The notes: generated from the sequence alone by a model not told the origin. A stretch of 64,000 nucleotides of DNA from Yeosuana sp043876835 (GCF_043876835.1 NZ_JBAWJZ010000002.1:434001-498000); one strand, 5' to 3'. Positions 43,506 through 52,903 are shown, counted from the stretch's first letter. Numbers and translations: made by a program.

Positions 43506-44475
43506 GCCAGGGAACCTAACTTCTATAGATATCCTGTGCCCTTTACTTAAGCAAGAAGGGTATCAGGTGTTTTATGCCTCTGCAAAGACTAATAAGTTTG
43601 TTCGGTTTTTGGATATGCTATGGACTTGTTTTAAACTGAGACAAACAGTGGATGTTGTTTTAATAGACACCTATAGTACCTTAAATTTTTTCTATGCTTT
43701 TTTCGTTTCCCAGTTATGCAGAATTTTAAAATTAAAGTACATTCCAATTCTTCATGGCGGCAATCTACCAAAACGCCTGAGAGAAAACCCCTTATTTTGT
43801 CGACTCATTTTTAATAACGCCTATAAGAATGTGTCGCCCTCACAATATTTGAAGAAAGCTTTTGAAGCATTTGGTTATTCAAACATTATTTATATTCCTA
43901 ACACCATAGAATTACAGCAATACGTTTTTAAACAACGTGATTTACAAGAGGTCAAGCTGTTTTGGGTGCGTGCTTTTTCAAACATTTACAATCCGACATT
44001 GGCTGTAAAAATCCTTAAAGCATTGCAAGACGAAGGTATAAAGACCTCCTTGTGTATGGTAGGACCCGATGCAGATGGATCGTTGGCTGAGGTTATAGCA
44101 TTGGCTAACAAACTACACGTGGACGTGATATTTACAGGTAAGCTTACAAAACCAGAATGGATCGCCCTTTCACAAGATTATACTGTTTTTATTAATACGA
44201 CCAATTTTGATAATATGCCCGTAAGTGTTATTGAAGCCATGGCATTAGGGCTTCCGGTAGTTTCTACAAACGTTGGTGGCATGCCTTTTTTAATTGAAAA
44301 TGAGGTTGATGGGTTGCTTATTGCCCCCAACAGTGTGGATGCTTTTGTGGATGCCATTAAAACCATCATTCATCATCCAGAAAAAGCCATAAAGATGACA
44401 CATCAAGCCAGGTTAAAGGTTGAGCAATTTGACCGGGACATTGTAAAACAACAATGGTTAGCACTATTTCAATAA
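43465..44475 (+). CDS. GT4 family glycosyltransferase
   Basis: A 336-residue GT-B enzyme that begins inside the end of the polymerase-like gene. Landmarks are YILYIGNKLSSKPGNLTSID, IPILHGGNLPKRLRENP, VSPSQYLKKAFEAFGY, and the donor-site region NTTNFDNMPVSVIEAMALGL near residues 247-266. It is richer in GC than the central genes (28 of 60 in 44221-44280 by hand count), like the wcaJ gene that follows, so these two probably belong to the conserved end of the locus. Confidence 0.9.
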   Translation: MKYILYIGNKLSSKPGNLTSIDILCPLLKQEGYQVFYASAKTNKFVRFLDMLWTCFKLRQTVDVVLIDTYSTLNFFYAFFVSQLCRILKLKYIPILHGGNLPKRLRENPLFCRLIFNNAYKNVSPSQYLKKAFEAFGYSNIIYIPNTIELQQYVFKQRDLQEVKLFWVRAFSNIYNPTLAVKILKALQDEGIKTSLCMVGPDADGSLAEVIALANKLHVDVIFTGKLTKPEWIALSQDYTVFINTTNFDNMPVSVIEAMALGLPVVSTNVGGMPFLIENEVDGLLIAPNSVDAFVDAIKTIIHHPEKAIKMTHQARLKVEQFDRDIVKQQWLALFQ

Positions 44476-44538
44476 TTTTATGGCTCATTAGGAATTACTC
44501 ACTATATTTATAGTCTCTCAAAAACACCCAATTCAAAC

Positions 44539-45930
44539 ATGTCAAATCACAGCATTCATTTCAATATTTCTGAACGCAAAATTTTGTTGCGTATTTTTGA
44601 TATTGTTTTTACGCTTGCTTTATTGTATTTGGTGAGTACAGCTTTTGATTTTGATTACTTTACAATAGCAAAAGAAAACTGGACATGGGTTTTTGTTTTA
44701 ATCCTCTATTTGTCCATATTTGGAACCGTTTTTGAGTTATACGACCTGCAGAAATCCAGTAAGTTAGAGAAGGTTATTCCAGGCATCATTCTTACCGTGT
44801 CTGTTACCGTGTTATTTTATTTTTTAACACCCATCTATACGCCTTTTTTACCAGCTAACCGGTTGCAAATCCTGTATTTTTATTTTGCTATTTTAACAGC
44901 TATTTTTATCTGGCGCTGGACATACATTACTTTTATAGCCTCTCCTCGATTTTTTAAAAACGCCTTGATTATTGGGGAAACCAGCAATATAGAATATATT
45001 ATTAATGCCTTTAAAGATGCCGACCCTAATTATAATATTATTGGGTTTATTGATTGTGAAGCTAAACAAACCAATGCCGTTAAATTTTCGGGGATCACGG
45101 AGTATCCTTCCAACGAAATATATAATATTATTAAAGAGAAACACATTTCTGAAATTGTGGTTGCCAGTTATAATTCTGAAGCCATAACCTCAGATATTTA
45201 TTATGACTTAATAACACTTTTAGAGTCGGGATTTTCCATTAAGGAATATACGCAAGTATATGAGGAAATGACGTTGCGTGTGCCTGTTCAATTTGTTGGG
45301 AAAGATTTTTATAAATACTTCCCTTTTAGCAGGAACAACCAAAACAAGATGTACCTGTTTTTTCATCGCTTTTTTGATGTTATTATATCTCTCGTAGGTG
45401 TTTTAATAGGTTTGGTTTTGCTGCCTTTTATTTTATTAGGTAATATTATTGGAAATAGAGGACCGCTTTTTTATGTTCAAGAACGTGTTGGTAAAAACGG
45501 GAAAACCTTTAAAATGGTAAAATACAGAACCATGATTGAAAATGCCGAAAAAGGAGGTGCCGTTTGGGCTAAAAAAAATGACTCTAGAATCACTGCTTTT
45601 GGTAAATTTTTAAGGCATTCCAGATTGGATGAAATACCTCAATTTATCAATATTTTAAAAGATGAGATGAGTTTGATTGGTCCAAGACCAGAACGCCCTT
45701 ATTTTGTTAGGGAATTATCCCAGATATTGCCTTTTTATGAAACCCGCCACATTATTAAACCAGGACTAACCGGTTGGGCACAAGTTAAGACACGGTACGG
45801 ATCATCGGTTGATGATAGTCTGGTTAAATTGCAATATGATTTGTTTTATATCAAACACAGAGGTTTTTTTCTGGATATAAACATTCTAATAAAAACCTTA
45901 ACGACCCTGTTCTACTTCAGAGGGCAATAA
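44539..45930 (+). CDS. Undecaprenyl-phosphate sugar phosphotransferase (WcaJ/WbaP-like)
   Basis: A 463-residue initiating phosphoglycosyltransferase that places the first sugar-1-phosphate on undecaprenyl phosphate. There are four N-terminal membrane helices (residues about 12-145), a CoA-binding-like domain around 150-240 (ALIIGETSNIEYIINAF), a re-entrant helix near 285-310, and the catalytic Bac_transf domain. Its motifs are ERVGKNGKTFKMVKYRTM, RHSRLDEIPQFINILKDEMS and LIGPRPERP, followed by PGLTGWAQV. The likely first sugar is glucose or galactose, by family. The last 33 bases overlap the convergent DUF4105 gene. Confidence 0.93.
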   Translation: MSNHSIHFNISERKILLRIFDIVFTLALLYLVSTAFDFDYFTIAKENWTWVFVLILYLSIFGTVFELYDLQKSSKLEKVIPGIILTVSVTVLFYFLTPIYTPFLPANRLQILYFYFAILTAIFIWRWTYITFIASPRFFKNALIIGETSNIEYIINAFKDADPNYNIIGFIDCEAKQTNAVKFSGITEYPSNEIYNIIKEKHISEIVVASYNSEAITSDIYYDLITLLESGFSIKEYTQVYEEMTLRVPVQFVGKDFYKYFPFSRNNQNKMYLFFHRFFDVIISLVGVLIGLVLLPFILLGNIIGNRGPLFYVQERVGKNGKTFKMVKYRTMIENAEKGGAVWAKKNDSRITAFGKFLRHSRLDEIPQFINILKDEMSLIGPRPERPYFVRELSQILPFYETRHIIKPGLTGWAQVKTRYGSSVDDSLVKLQYDLFYIKHRGFFLDINILIKTLTTLFYFRGQ

Positions 45931-47100
45931 GTGTTGATTGTAGTATTTTATTAAATATATATATCGTATAAAAAGAGCCACTAGAAAGGGGATTAATCCA
46001 ATAGCGAAAATCTGGACCCCAATAACCCAATGCAATGTTAAAAGGCATAATAAGATCACCAAAAACTTTAGATATTTTATAAACCAAGGACTTATTCTAG
46101 TTTTAAAAACCTGTTTAATAACCAGTAGATTTAATACACAGGCCCAAAGTAAATTGTAGTTTTGGTGCGTAGCTTTGTGGTCTGTAGCAAACCAAAGCAA
46201 TACAATAAGAGCCCCAATAATTCCGGTAAGTAAGAATAAAATGATATCCAGCGATTTTGTTCTTTGATTCTTTTTGAAATCTTTATAGGTTATGAATAAT
46301 ATCAAAACTCCAATAATTCCAAAAACAAATAATGGACTTAAAAAGAAATTGCCTGATTTTGGTGTTGGTTTTTCCTTGTAAACCGTGTTGCTTTCTTTAA
46401 CTAAAGGCTCATTGCTACTTTTAAAAGTTGCAACATCAAAAAAGGCATGTATGAATGATGGCAAAAACATATGTTCTTCGGGTGTTGCCTTTTGGTCAAT
46501 TACAGAACCCAGCGCAACATCAATACCCAGACTACCCCAAGAGTTGCGATTGAGTTTGTTTTGTATTAAGGTTCGAAATGTTTCCGCTTTAAAATCTTTT
46601 GGATTGTTATATTTTAAAGCATTATTTGTAGCTATATCCAGTACTTCTTTAATTTTAGTGGCACAATTGTCATAAAAAAAGTCATATAAATAGTTCCTGT
46701 TTTCCGGTTTATAATTGTTTACTAAATACTCGTAAAGTTTTTGTTTTTGTTCCTGATTTAAATTTAGTTTCTGTTCTTCAACAGTCCTGTTTTGCCATTC
46801 GTAAAACCTTATAAAATCATAATAGTTAACGGCTCCAATGGAATAATTTAATTTGCCTCTAGCGAAATTTAGGTAAAAGTTAGGAGCATCAAAATCAAAT
46901 CGGCCGTAATCAAAACATACATCCAAACGACCACTTGCATCTTGTATTCTAATGGCATTATGGCCAAAGGCATCATTTAATGAATTTCCAGGACCAACAG
47001 TAATGATGCTAATTTCTGTATCAGGAGATAATTTGTAATTCTGTGAAAACGTAAAGGTTAAACAGAAAAAACAAGCTGTAAAAAGTAATTTTTTAAACAT
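45898..47100 (-). CDS. DUF4105 family membrane protein
   Basis: A 400-residue protein with a signal peptide (ACFFCLTFTFSQ), then a DUF4105 domain: ISIITVGPGNSLNDAFGHNAIRI near residues 30-52 and LYDFFYDNCATKIKEVLDIA near 141-160, a Cys/His arrangement like NlpC/P60-type or lipid-processing folds. Several membrane helices lie in the C-terminal third (about residues 255-385). The function is unknown; an envelope hydrolase role is plausible. It follows the PorV-like gene by 13 bp on the same strand and overlaps the end of the WcaJ-like gene. Confidence 0.85.
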   Translation of the reverse strand: MFKKLLFTACFFCLTFTFSQNYKLSPDTEISIITVGPGNSLNDAFGHNAIRIQDASGRLDVCFDYGRFDFDAPNFYLNFARGKLNYSIGAVNYYDFIRFYEWQNRTVEEQKLNLNQEQKQKLYEYLVNNYKPENRNYLYDFFYDNCATKIKEVLDIATNNALKYNNPKDFKAETFRTLIQNKLNRNSWGSLGIDVALGSVIDQKATPEEHMFLPSFIHAFFDVATFKSSNEPLVKESNTVYKEKPTPKSGNFFLSPLFVFGIIGVLILFITYKDFKKNQRTKSLDIILFLLTGIIGALIVLLWFATDHKATHQNYNLLWACVLNLLVIKQVFKTRISPWFIKYLKFLVILLCLLTLHWVIGVQIFAIGLIPFLVALFIRYIYLIKYYNQHLLPSEVEQGR

Positions 47101-47113
47101 AAGCTATATGAAA

Positions 47114-48211
47114 TTATCTAAAGACACTGAAATCGATTTTTAAAGAAAATACATTGGAGTAAAGGGCTACACTTTGGTCGCCTATATCTGTAAATGCGTA
47201 ATCTATTTGTATACCATTATACTTAAAGCCAACACCAAAACTTGGTTGAAAACTTAATTTTTCTGTGTTGTCAATTTGCAATTCGTTTTGAAAATTTCCA
47301 ACACCCGCTCTTAAATAAATCATGTCAACATACCCAAATTCAAAACCTAATGCTGGATTTACACTAGCCAAAGACGATGAAAAAATATCATTGTTTTCTT
47401 CAAAGCGCACATTTAAATTTAAAGCTGTTAAAAAGGTGTAATCATAATTAAACGTCATCAATTTTGAAATTCCAATTTGAAGCTTAGGAATCGTGATTTC
47501 TGTAGTTTCTGGTAATTCCTGATTTTGACCTTCAACCGCATTTTGAACCTTAGCAAATTCATCTTCATTAATACTCCAGGCATTGAATGTTGTGGTAATG
47601 TCTCTTGCCATGACCCCAAATTTCCATTTATTATTGCTTTCAAACTGAACTCCTAAATCCAGTCCAAATCCCCAAGAAGATGCAAAATCACCAATAATAC
47701 GACGGATAACTTTAGCATTCACACCATAGTTCAACCCATGAACAGGTAATTTTCTGGCGTAAGAAAACGTTAAACCATAATCGGCGGTTGAAAACAAGCT
47801 TATTCTGTCGTAATTAATATTTCCCTGGTCATCAATAAGTTGTGTGGTGTCTAAAATATCATCAACTGCAAATCTAATCAATGATATCCCTATGGTACTT
47901 CTGTCATCCAAAGGTTTTGCAAAAGCAACATAATCGTAGTTAGCAATATTGGCAAAATAGTTGGAATGCATCAATGCCAATTGATTGTCTTCAAGATTCA
48001 CCAATCCGGCAGGATTCCAATAGCCAGCATTCACATCGGCAGATTGTGATGTTACGGCACTGCTCATTCCTAAAGCAGCAGCGTCCACACCAATATTCAT
48101 AAACTCATTAGAATATTTTCTAGTGGTTTGACTAAAAAGGGTTATTGAAATTATAAAAAATAATGTTGTTATAAATGACTTCAAACGCAATTTTTTTACA
48201 AATATGCACAT
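47114..48211 (-). CDS. PorV/PorQ family outer-membrane beta-barrel protein
   Basis: A 365-residue protein with a signal peptide ending near TLFSQ. The mature start IGVDAAALGMSSAVTSQSADVNAGYWNPAGL is typical of the PorV/PorQ (UPF0164, FadL-like) group, and it is followed by alternating amphipathic strands with aromatic ends. The protein ends in a strand (LYSNVFSLKIDFSVFR), as outer-membrane barrels do. Members assist or accompany type IX secretion in Bacteroidota, but this subgroup's exact role is not known. It is probably co-transcribed with the DUF4105 gene and is divergent from pssA. Confidence 0.75.
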   Translation of the reverse strand: MCIFVKKLRLKSFITTLFFIISITLFSQTTRKYSNEFMNIGVDAAALGMSSAVTSQSADVNAGYWNPAGLVNLEDNQLALMHSNYFANIANYDYVAFAKPLDDRSTIGISLIRFAVDDILDTTQLIDDQGNINYDRISLFSTADYGLTFSYARKLPVHGLNYGVNAKVIRRIIGDFASSWGFGLDLGVQFESNNKWKFGVMARDITTTFNAWSINEDEFAKVQNAVEGQNQELPETTEITIPKLQIGISKLMTFNYDYTFLTALNLNVRFEENNDIFSSSLASVNPALGFEFGYVDMIYLRAGVGNFQNELQIDNTEKLSFQPSFGVGFKYNGIQIDYAFTDIGDQSVALYSNVFSLKIDFSVFR

Positions 48212-48309
48212 AATTTATTACCTATAAACTTGAAATGTTAATAGATATTGTTTCTTAGTTATTTTAGACGAAAAATGTTTGTTATTTTTACAGCTACAAA
48301 TATCTGTAT

Positions 48310-49062
48310 ATGAAGAAATATATTCCAAATGCATTAACACTTTTAAATTTATTTTGTGGAAGTATCGCTGTTGTTTTTGCTGTAAACAATGATTTTATTA
48401 CAGCTTCAATTTTTGTTTTTCTTGGAATATTTTTTGATTTTTTTGATGGATTTTTTGCCAGGAAATTTAAGGTTCAAGGTCCTTTGGGTGTGCAACTGGA
48501 TTCGTTAGCCGATATGGTAACCAGTGGTGTGGTACCAGGTGTTATTATGTTTAAATTATTAAGTTTAACAATTAATTCTGGTGACATTTTAGGCTCAAGT
48601 AATGAGTGGTCCAATTCTATGTTTTGGACTGGGTTTAAAATATCGCCTTTACCATTTATAGGCCTATTTATAACTTTAGCATCGGCCTACAGATTAGCAA
48701 AATTCAATCTTGATGAAGACCAACAAAGTTATTTTAAAGGCTTACCAACTCCTGCAAATACTTTATTGATTATTTCGTTACCGTTAATTCTTGAATTTCA
48801 AAATAGTGATTTGATGAATGCCATTATTTTGAATAAATGGTTCTTAATTGTTTTAACATTGCTTAGTTGTTATTTATTAAATTCAAATATTAAATTGTTT
48901 GCACTAAAATTTAAAGAATGGGGATTTAAGGCCAATGCATCCAGATATATTTTTATCATGCTATGCATTATTTTTTTAATTGTTCTTCAATTTGCTGCCA
49001 TTCCGATTATTATTTTGCTTTATATCTCCATGTCTCTTTTGGATAGTTTGACGATTAAATAA
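48310..49062 (+). CDS. pssA: CDP-diacylglycerol-serine O-phosphatidyltransferase
   Basis: A 250-residue membrane enzyme that makes phosphatidylserine from CDP-diacylglycerol and L-serine, the route to phosphatidylethanolamine. The CDP-alcohol phosphatidyltransferase motif is complete: D46-G47, A50-R51, G60, D64 and D68. About seven hydrophobic helices follow the pattern of the PssA family. A TATTTTTA box at 48283-48290 may be its -7 element, though no matching TTG is seen. It is divergent from the PorV-like gene and not part of the glycan locus. Confidence 0.92.
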   Translation: MKKYIPNALTLLNLFCGSIAVVFAVNNDFITASIFVFLGIFFDFFDGFFARKFKVQGPLGVQLDSLADMVTSGVVPGVIMFKLLSLTINSGDILGSSNEWSNSMFWTGFKISPLPFIGLFITLASAYRLAKFNLDEDQQSYFKGLPTPANTLLIISLPLILEFQNSDLMNAIILNKWFLIVLTLLSCYLLNSNIKLFALKFKEWGFKANASRYIFIMLCIIFLIVLQFAAIPIIILLYISMSLLDSLTIK

Positions 49063-49087
49063 TTTTGAAATTTAAACACAATAAATA

Positions 49088-49963
49088 ATGGCTTCAGGTT
49101 TTTTTGCATTGCTGGATGATATAGCAGCCCTAATGGATGATGTTGTGGTAATGAGTAAAATTACCACTAAAAAAACAGCAGGTATTTTAGGAGATGATTT
49201 GGCTGTTAACGCCGAGAAAGCTACTGGTTTTGTGTCGTCCAGAGAATTGCCGGTATTATGGGCCATAACCAAAGGATCTCTACTTAATAAGCTTATTATA
49301 TTGCCCATTGCGTTTTTGTTAAGTTCTTTTTTACCTTGGGCCATTACCATAATTTTAATTTTTGGAGGTGTTTATTTGGCCTATGAAGGTGTTGAAAAAG
49401 TAGTTGATTTTTTTGTTCCTCACAAAAAGCATTCTGCAACTAATAATGATTTTAGTCTTACTGAAAAAGATCCAATTGTTATCGAACAAAAGAAAATAAA
49501 ATCGGCCATAGTAACTGATTTTATTTTGTCTGTTGAGATAGTAATTATTGCTTTAGGAACTGTTTTAGGGAAGCCAATTTCATCTCAAATACTTGTTGTT
49601 TCCTTTGTAGCTTTTTTGGCAACTATTGGGGTTTATGGTATTGTAGCGCTTATTGTAAGGATGGATGACTTGGGTTTTAAACTTTTAAAGCAAAGTAAAA
49701 ATCAAAAAAACTTTTTAAGTGTCATTGGAAATTTTCTAATTAAATCACTTCCAGTAGTCATTAAAAGTTTATCTGTTATTGGTACGATAGCCCTGATTTT
49801 AGTGGCTGGTGGTATTTTTACTCATAATATAGACTTTCTTCATCATTTTTTGGAAGAAATACCTTTATTTATAAAAGATACTATTGTTGGTTTAACAGTA
49901 GGATTTATTGCTTTTTTAATTGTAGAGTCATTTAAAAAGTCATTTAAAATCTTTAAAAAATAA
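49088..49963 (+). CDS. DUF808 family membrane protein (YedI-like)
   Basis: A 291-residue integral membrane protein. The opening ASGFFALLDDIAALMDDVVV, followed by KKTAGILGDDLAVNAEKATGF (about residues 31-51) and RELPVLWAITKGSLLNKLII, is the DUF808/YedI signature. About five hydrophobic helices are present. The function is unknown; a transport or membrane-integrity role has only been suggested. It lies 25 bp after pssA, and its end nearly meets the convergent lptB. Confidence 0.88.
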   Translation: MASGFFALLDDIAALMDDVVVMSKITTKKTAGILGDDLAVNAEKATGFVSSRELPVLWAITKGSLLNKLIILPIAFLLSSFLPWAITIILIFGGVYLAYEGVEKVVDFFVPHKKHSATNNDFSLTEKDPIVIEQKKIKSAIVTDFILSVEIVIIALGTVLGKPISSQILVVSFVAFLATIGVYGIVALIVRMDDLGFKLLKQSKNQKNFLSVIGNFLIKSLPVVIKSLSVIGTIALILVAGGIFTHNIDFLHHFLEEIPLFIKDTIVGLTVGFIAFLIVESFKKSFKIFKK

Positions 49964-49967
49964 AAAG

Positions 49968-50708
49968 CTAATCTCTGATTTTCTTTTTGCGCAGCTCGAA
50001 ATTCTGACCTAAATATACTTTACGTACCATAGCATCACTAGCTAATTCTTCAGGAATACCGGCTTTTAAAATGCTTCCTTCAAACATCAAATAAGTTCTA
50101 TCGGTAATCGCCAACGTTTCCTGTACGTTGTGATCAGTGATTAAAATACCTATATTTTTTTTTGTTAAATGCGCTACAATACGTTGAATATCTTCAACAG
50201 CAACGGGGTCGACACCAGCAAAAGGCTCATCCAATAAAATGAAACTTGGGTCAGTGGCCAAAGCACGAGCAATTTCAGTACGTCTACGCTCGCCGCCAGA
50301 TAATAAATCCCCACGATTTTTGCGGATATGCCCTAAACCAAACTCTTCTATAAGAGACTCCATTTTATCATGTTGTTCCTTTTTACTTAGTTTAGTGAGT
50401 TGTAAAACACTTAAAATATTATCTTCAATGCTAAGCTTTCTAAAAACGGAAGCTTCCTGAGCCAAATATCCAATCCCGTTTTGAGCACGTTTATACATAG
50501 GATATTTTGTGATTTCGGTATTATCAAGAAAAATATTTCCACCATTTGGCTTTATCAACCCTACAATCATATAAAAACTTGTAGTTTTTCCAGCACCATT
50601 TGGACCTAATAACCCAACAATTTCTCCTTGGTTAACTTCCAGAGAAACATTTTTTACAACTTTTCGTCCATTATAGGACTTCATTAAATTTTCAGCTCTT
50701 AAAATCAT
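49968..50708 (-). CDS. lptB: LPS export ABC transporter ATPase LptB
   Basis: A 246-residue ATPase that powers extraction of lipopolysaccharide from the inner membrane with LptFG. Walker A is GPNGAGKTT (residues 35-43), the signature is LLSGGERRRTEIARALA near 134-150, and Walker B is FILLDEPFAGVDP near 155-167. The GVDPVAVEDIQ block and the YLAQEASVFRKLS Q-loop are characteristic of LptB rather than amino-acid importers. It is last in a minus-strand group, 59 bp after the carboxymuconolactone-decarboxylase-like gene. Confidence 0.94.
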   Translation of the reverse strand: MILRAENLMKSYNGRKVVKNVSLEVNQGEIVGLLGPNGAGKTTSFYMIVGLIKPNGGNIFLDNTEITKYPMYKRAQNGIGYLAQEASVFRKLSIEDNILSVLQLTKLSKKEQHDKMESLIEEFGLGHIRKNRGDLLSGGERRRTEIARALATDPSFILLDEPFAGVDPVAVEDIQRIVAHLTKKNIGILITDHNVQETLAITDRTYLMFEGSILKAGIPEELASDAMVRKVYLGQNFELRKKKIRD

Positions 50709-50767
50709 ATGCTCATTGATAACGCTAAAAATAGTAAAATCATATTACTATTAAAGCTGTAATGGTT

Positions 50768-51124
50768 TTAAATTGGTTTATCCTGTTCTTCTAAAGCGTC
50801 CCAAAATTCATAGGCACGACGTAAATGTGGAATTACAATGGTACCACCAACTAAGGTTGCTATACTTAGTGCTTCTACTACCTGGTCTTTTGTTAAACCT
50901 AATTTGTAACTGGTTTCTAAATGATATTTTATACAATCATCACAACGTAATACAGCTGAAGCCACTAATCCTAAAAGTTCTTTAGTTTTAACATCCAGAG
51001 CGCCTTCGGTGTACGCATTCGTGTCTAAATTAAATATACGTTTGATAATTTTGTTATTATCAGATAGAATTTTATCATTCATCCTTGAACGATATTCGTT
51101 GAATTCTGAAACAATATCAGGCAT
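50768..51124 (-). CDS. Carboxymuconolactone decarboxylase family protein (AhpD-like)
   Basis: A 118-residue protein of the CMD fold. C61-D-D-C64 with His68 (CDDCIKYHL) is the redox-active motif of the AhpD-like branch, so a peroxidase- or disulfide-linked role is more likely than true decarboxylation. ALSIATLVGGTIVIPHLRRA near residues 86-105 is the second conserved helix. It overlaps tatC by 8 bp. Confidence 0.88.
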   Translation of the reverse strand: MPDIVSEFNEYRSRMNDKILSDNNKIIKRIFNLDTNAYTEGALDVKTKELLGLVASAVLRCDDCIKYHLETSYKLGLTKDQVVEALSIATLVGGTIVIPHLRRAYEFWDALEEQDKPI

Positions 51125-51938
51125 GTTTTTTTTCTCTTCGTTTTTGATTTCTGATAACTATTCGCGAAATAAAAATACTCGCTTCATAAAGGATAAGTAT
51201 TGGAATTGCTACAATAACTTGGCTTGCAATATCTGGTGGTGTAATGATTGCAGAAATTACCAACACCAAAATAAGCGCATATTTTCTGTATTTTCTTAAG
51301 AATTGAGGTGTTACCAAACCAACTTTAGTTAAAAAATAGATGATTATGGGTAATTCAAACACCAAACCGGAAGCTAATACCGATGATCTGATGAGACCAA
51401 TATAACTACTTAAATCAAAATCATTATGTACTTGATCGCTTACTTGATACGTTCCTAAAAAGTTGATGGATAAAGGACAAATGACATAATACCCAAACAG
51501 TACACCTATAAAAAACAATAGCGATGAAATAATGATAAATCCTCTGGAATGTTTACGCTCGTTTTCATGCAATCCTGGACTTATGAATTTCCATAATTGA
51601 TAAAGCACATAAGGAAAAGCAATGACAAAACCAGCGGTTATTGCCGTCCAGATATGGGCTGAAAATTGACCAGACATGGTTCTACTTTGAATTTCAAAAG
51701 GCAGCTTTGTAAAACAAAAGCTTTCCATTCCTAAATATTTTGAAGCTTTACATAACAATTCGTAGGTGATAAAGCTAGCCTTTGAAGGGCCAAAAATTAA
51801 AACATCGAAAATAAAGCCTTTAGCTAAAAATGCTATAGTAGCTGTTATTGTTACAGCTGATACAGATTTAATTAAATGCCATCTTAATTCTTCAAGATGA
51901 TCTAAAAAAGACATCTCGTTTACATTTTTTTTTGCCAT
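51117..51938 (-). CDS. tatC: Sec-independent protein translocase TatC
   Basis: A 273-residue inner-membrane protein, the receptor for twin-arginine signal peptides of folded exported proteins. The N terminus MSFLDHLEELRWHLIKS (residues 9-25) is the TatC hallmark. About six helices are visible, including FVIAFPYVLYQLWKFISPGL and the final ALILVLVISAIITPPDIASQ stretch. An insertion between helices 1 and 2 (around residues 50-85) is common in Bacteroidota TatC. It shares one base with kpsF. TatA is not in the window. Confidence 0.95.
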   Translation of the reverse strand: MAKKNVNEMSFLDHLEELRWHLIKSVSAVTITATIAFLAKGFIFDVLIFGPSKASFITYELLCKASKYLGMESFCFTKLPFEIQSRTMSGQFSAHIWTAITAGFVIAFPYVLYQLWKFISPGLHENERKHSRGFIIISSLLFFIGVLFGYYVICPLSINFLGTYQVSDQVHNDFDLSSYIGLIRSSVLASGLVFELPIIIYFLTKVGLVTPQFLRKYRKYALILVLVISAIITPPDIASQVIVAIPILILYEASIFISRIVIRNQKRREKKHA

Positions 51939-52903
51939 TATATGATGCCTTCTTTTATTAAATCGTGTAAGTGAACCACACCTGCATAGTTGCCATTTTC
52001 TTCAACTAAAAGTTGCGATATTTCATAAGTTTCCATAATATCCATGGCATCAATAGCCATCGCATCGCCATTGATTCGTTTAGGATTTTTGCTCATGATA
52101 TCTTTCGCTTTAACGGAAGAAATATTATCTACTTTACTTAACATTCTACGCAAATCACCATCGGTTATAATACCGATTATTTTATTGTCTTCAACAACAG
52201 CCGTAACACCCAACATTTTTTCTGTAATCTCAATAATAACATCTTTTATAGACGTTTCAAGGGTTACTTGGGGTTTTTCGTTTATTGATGACAAATCATG
52301 GACCCTCAGGTATAATTTCTTTCCTAAAGCGCCACCAGGATGGTATTTAGCAAAGTCTTTACTGGAAAAACCTCTAAGATCTAATAAGCATACTGCCAAG
52401 GCATCACCAATTACCAATTGAGCGGTTGTGCTTGTAGTAGGTGCTAAATTATTAGGGCAAGCTTCTTTTTCAACAAAAGCATTTAAAACATAATCCACTT
52501 GCTGACCTAAATAGGAGTCTTTATTTCCTGTTATAGCGATCATTTTATTTTTAGCGCTCTTAATAAAAGGAACCAATACTTTTATTTCTGGAGTGTTTCC
52601 GCTTTTTGAAATGAAGACTACGATATCATCTTCAAGAATTAAACCCAAATCGCCATGAATGGCATCTGCAGCATGCATGAAGATAGCAGGTGTGCCTGTT
52701 GAGTTTAAAGTTGCAACAATTTTGGTAGCTATGATGGCACTTTTTCCAATTCCAGTTATGATTACTCTGCCTTTTGACTTGTGAATAAGATTTACAGCTT
52801 CTGCAAAATCATCATTTACTAGTTTAGATAAATTTAAAATAGCCTGACTTTCAAGTTCTATAGCTTGTATTGCAGTATTAATGATAGACTTATTATTACT
52901 CAA
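51938..52903 (-). CDS. kpsF: KpsF/GutQ family arabinose-5-phosphate isomerase
   Basis: A 321-residue isomerase that converts ribulose 5-phosphate to arabinose 5-phosphate, the first step to the LPS core sugar Kdo. The SIS domain spans about residues 40-175 (GKSAIIATKIVATLNSTGTP, FISKSGNTPEI). HPGGALGKKL near 191-200 is the family linker, and two CBS domains follow (about 210-320). It heads a minus-strand group with tatC, an AhpD-like gene and lptB, so Kdo and LPS transport functions share one operon. Confidence 0.93.
   Translation of the reverse strand: MSNNKSIINTAIQAIELESQAILNLSKLVNDDFAEAVNLIHKSKGRVIITGIGKSAIIATKIVATLNSTGTPAIFMHAADAIHGDLGLILEDDIVVFISKSGNTPEIKVLVPFIKSAKNKMIAITGNKDSYLGQQVDYVLNAFVEKEACPNNLAPTTSTTAQLVIGDALAVCLLDLRGFSSKDFAKYHPGGALGKKLYLRVHDLSSINEKPQVTLETSIKDVIIEITEKMLGVTAVVEDNKIIGIITDGDLRRMLSKVDNISSVKAKDIMSKNPKRINGDAMAIDAMDIMETYEISQLLVEENGNYAGVVHLHDLIKEGII

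Noticed and set aside
46385..46675. Plus-strand open frame inside the DUF4105 gene
   Set aside because: It is antisense to a conserved domain with the expected Cys/His block; there is no separate evidence for it.
52044..52421. Plus-strand open frame of 125 codons inside kpsF
   Set aside because: The opposite strand encodes well-conserved CBS domains; this frame shows no domain or signal.
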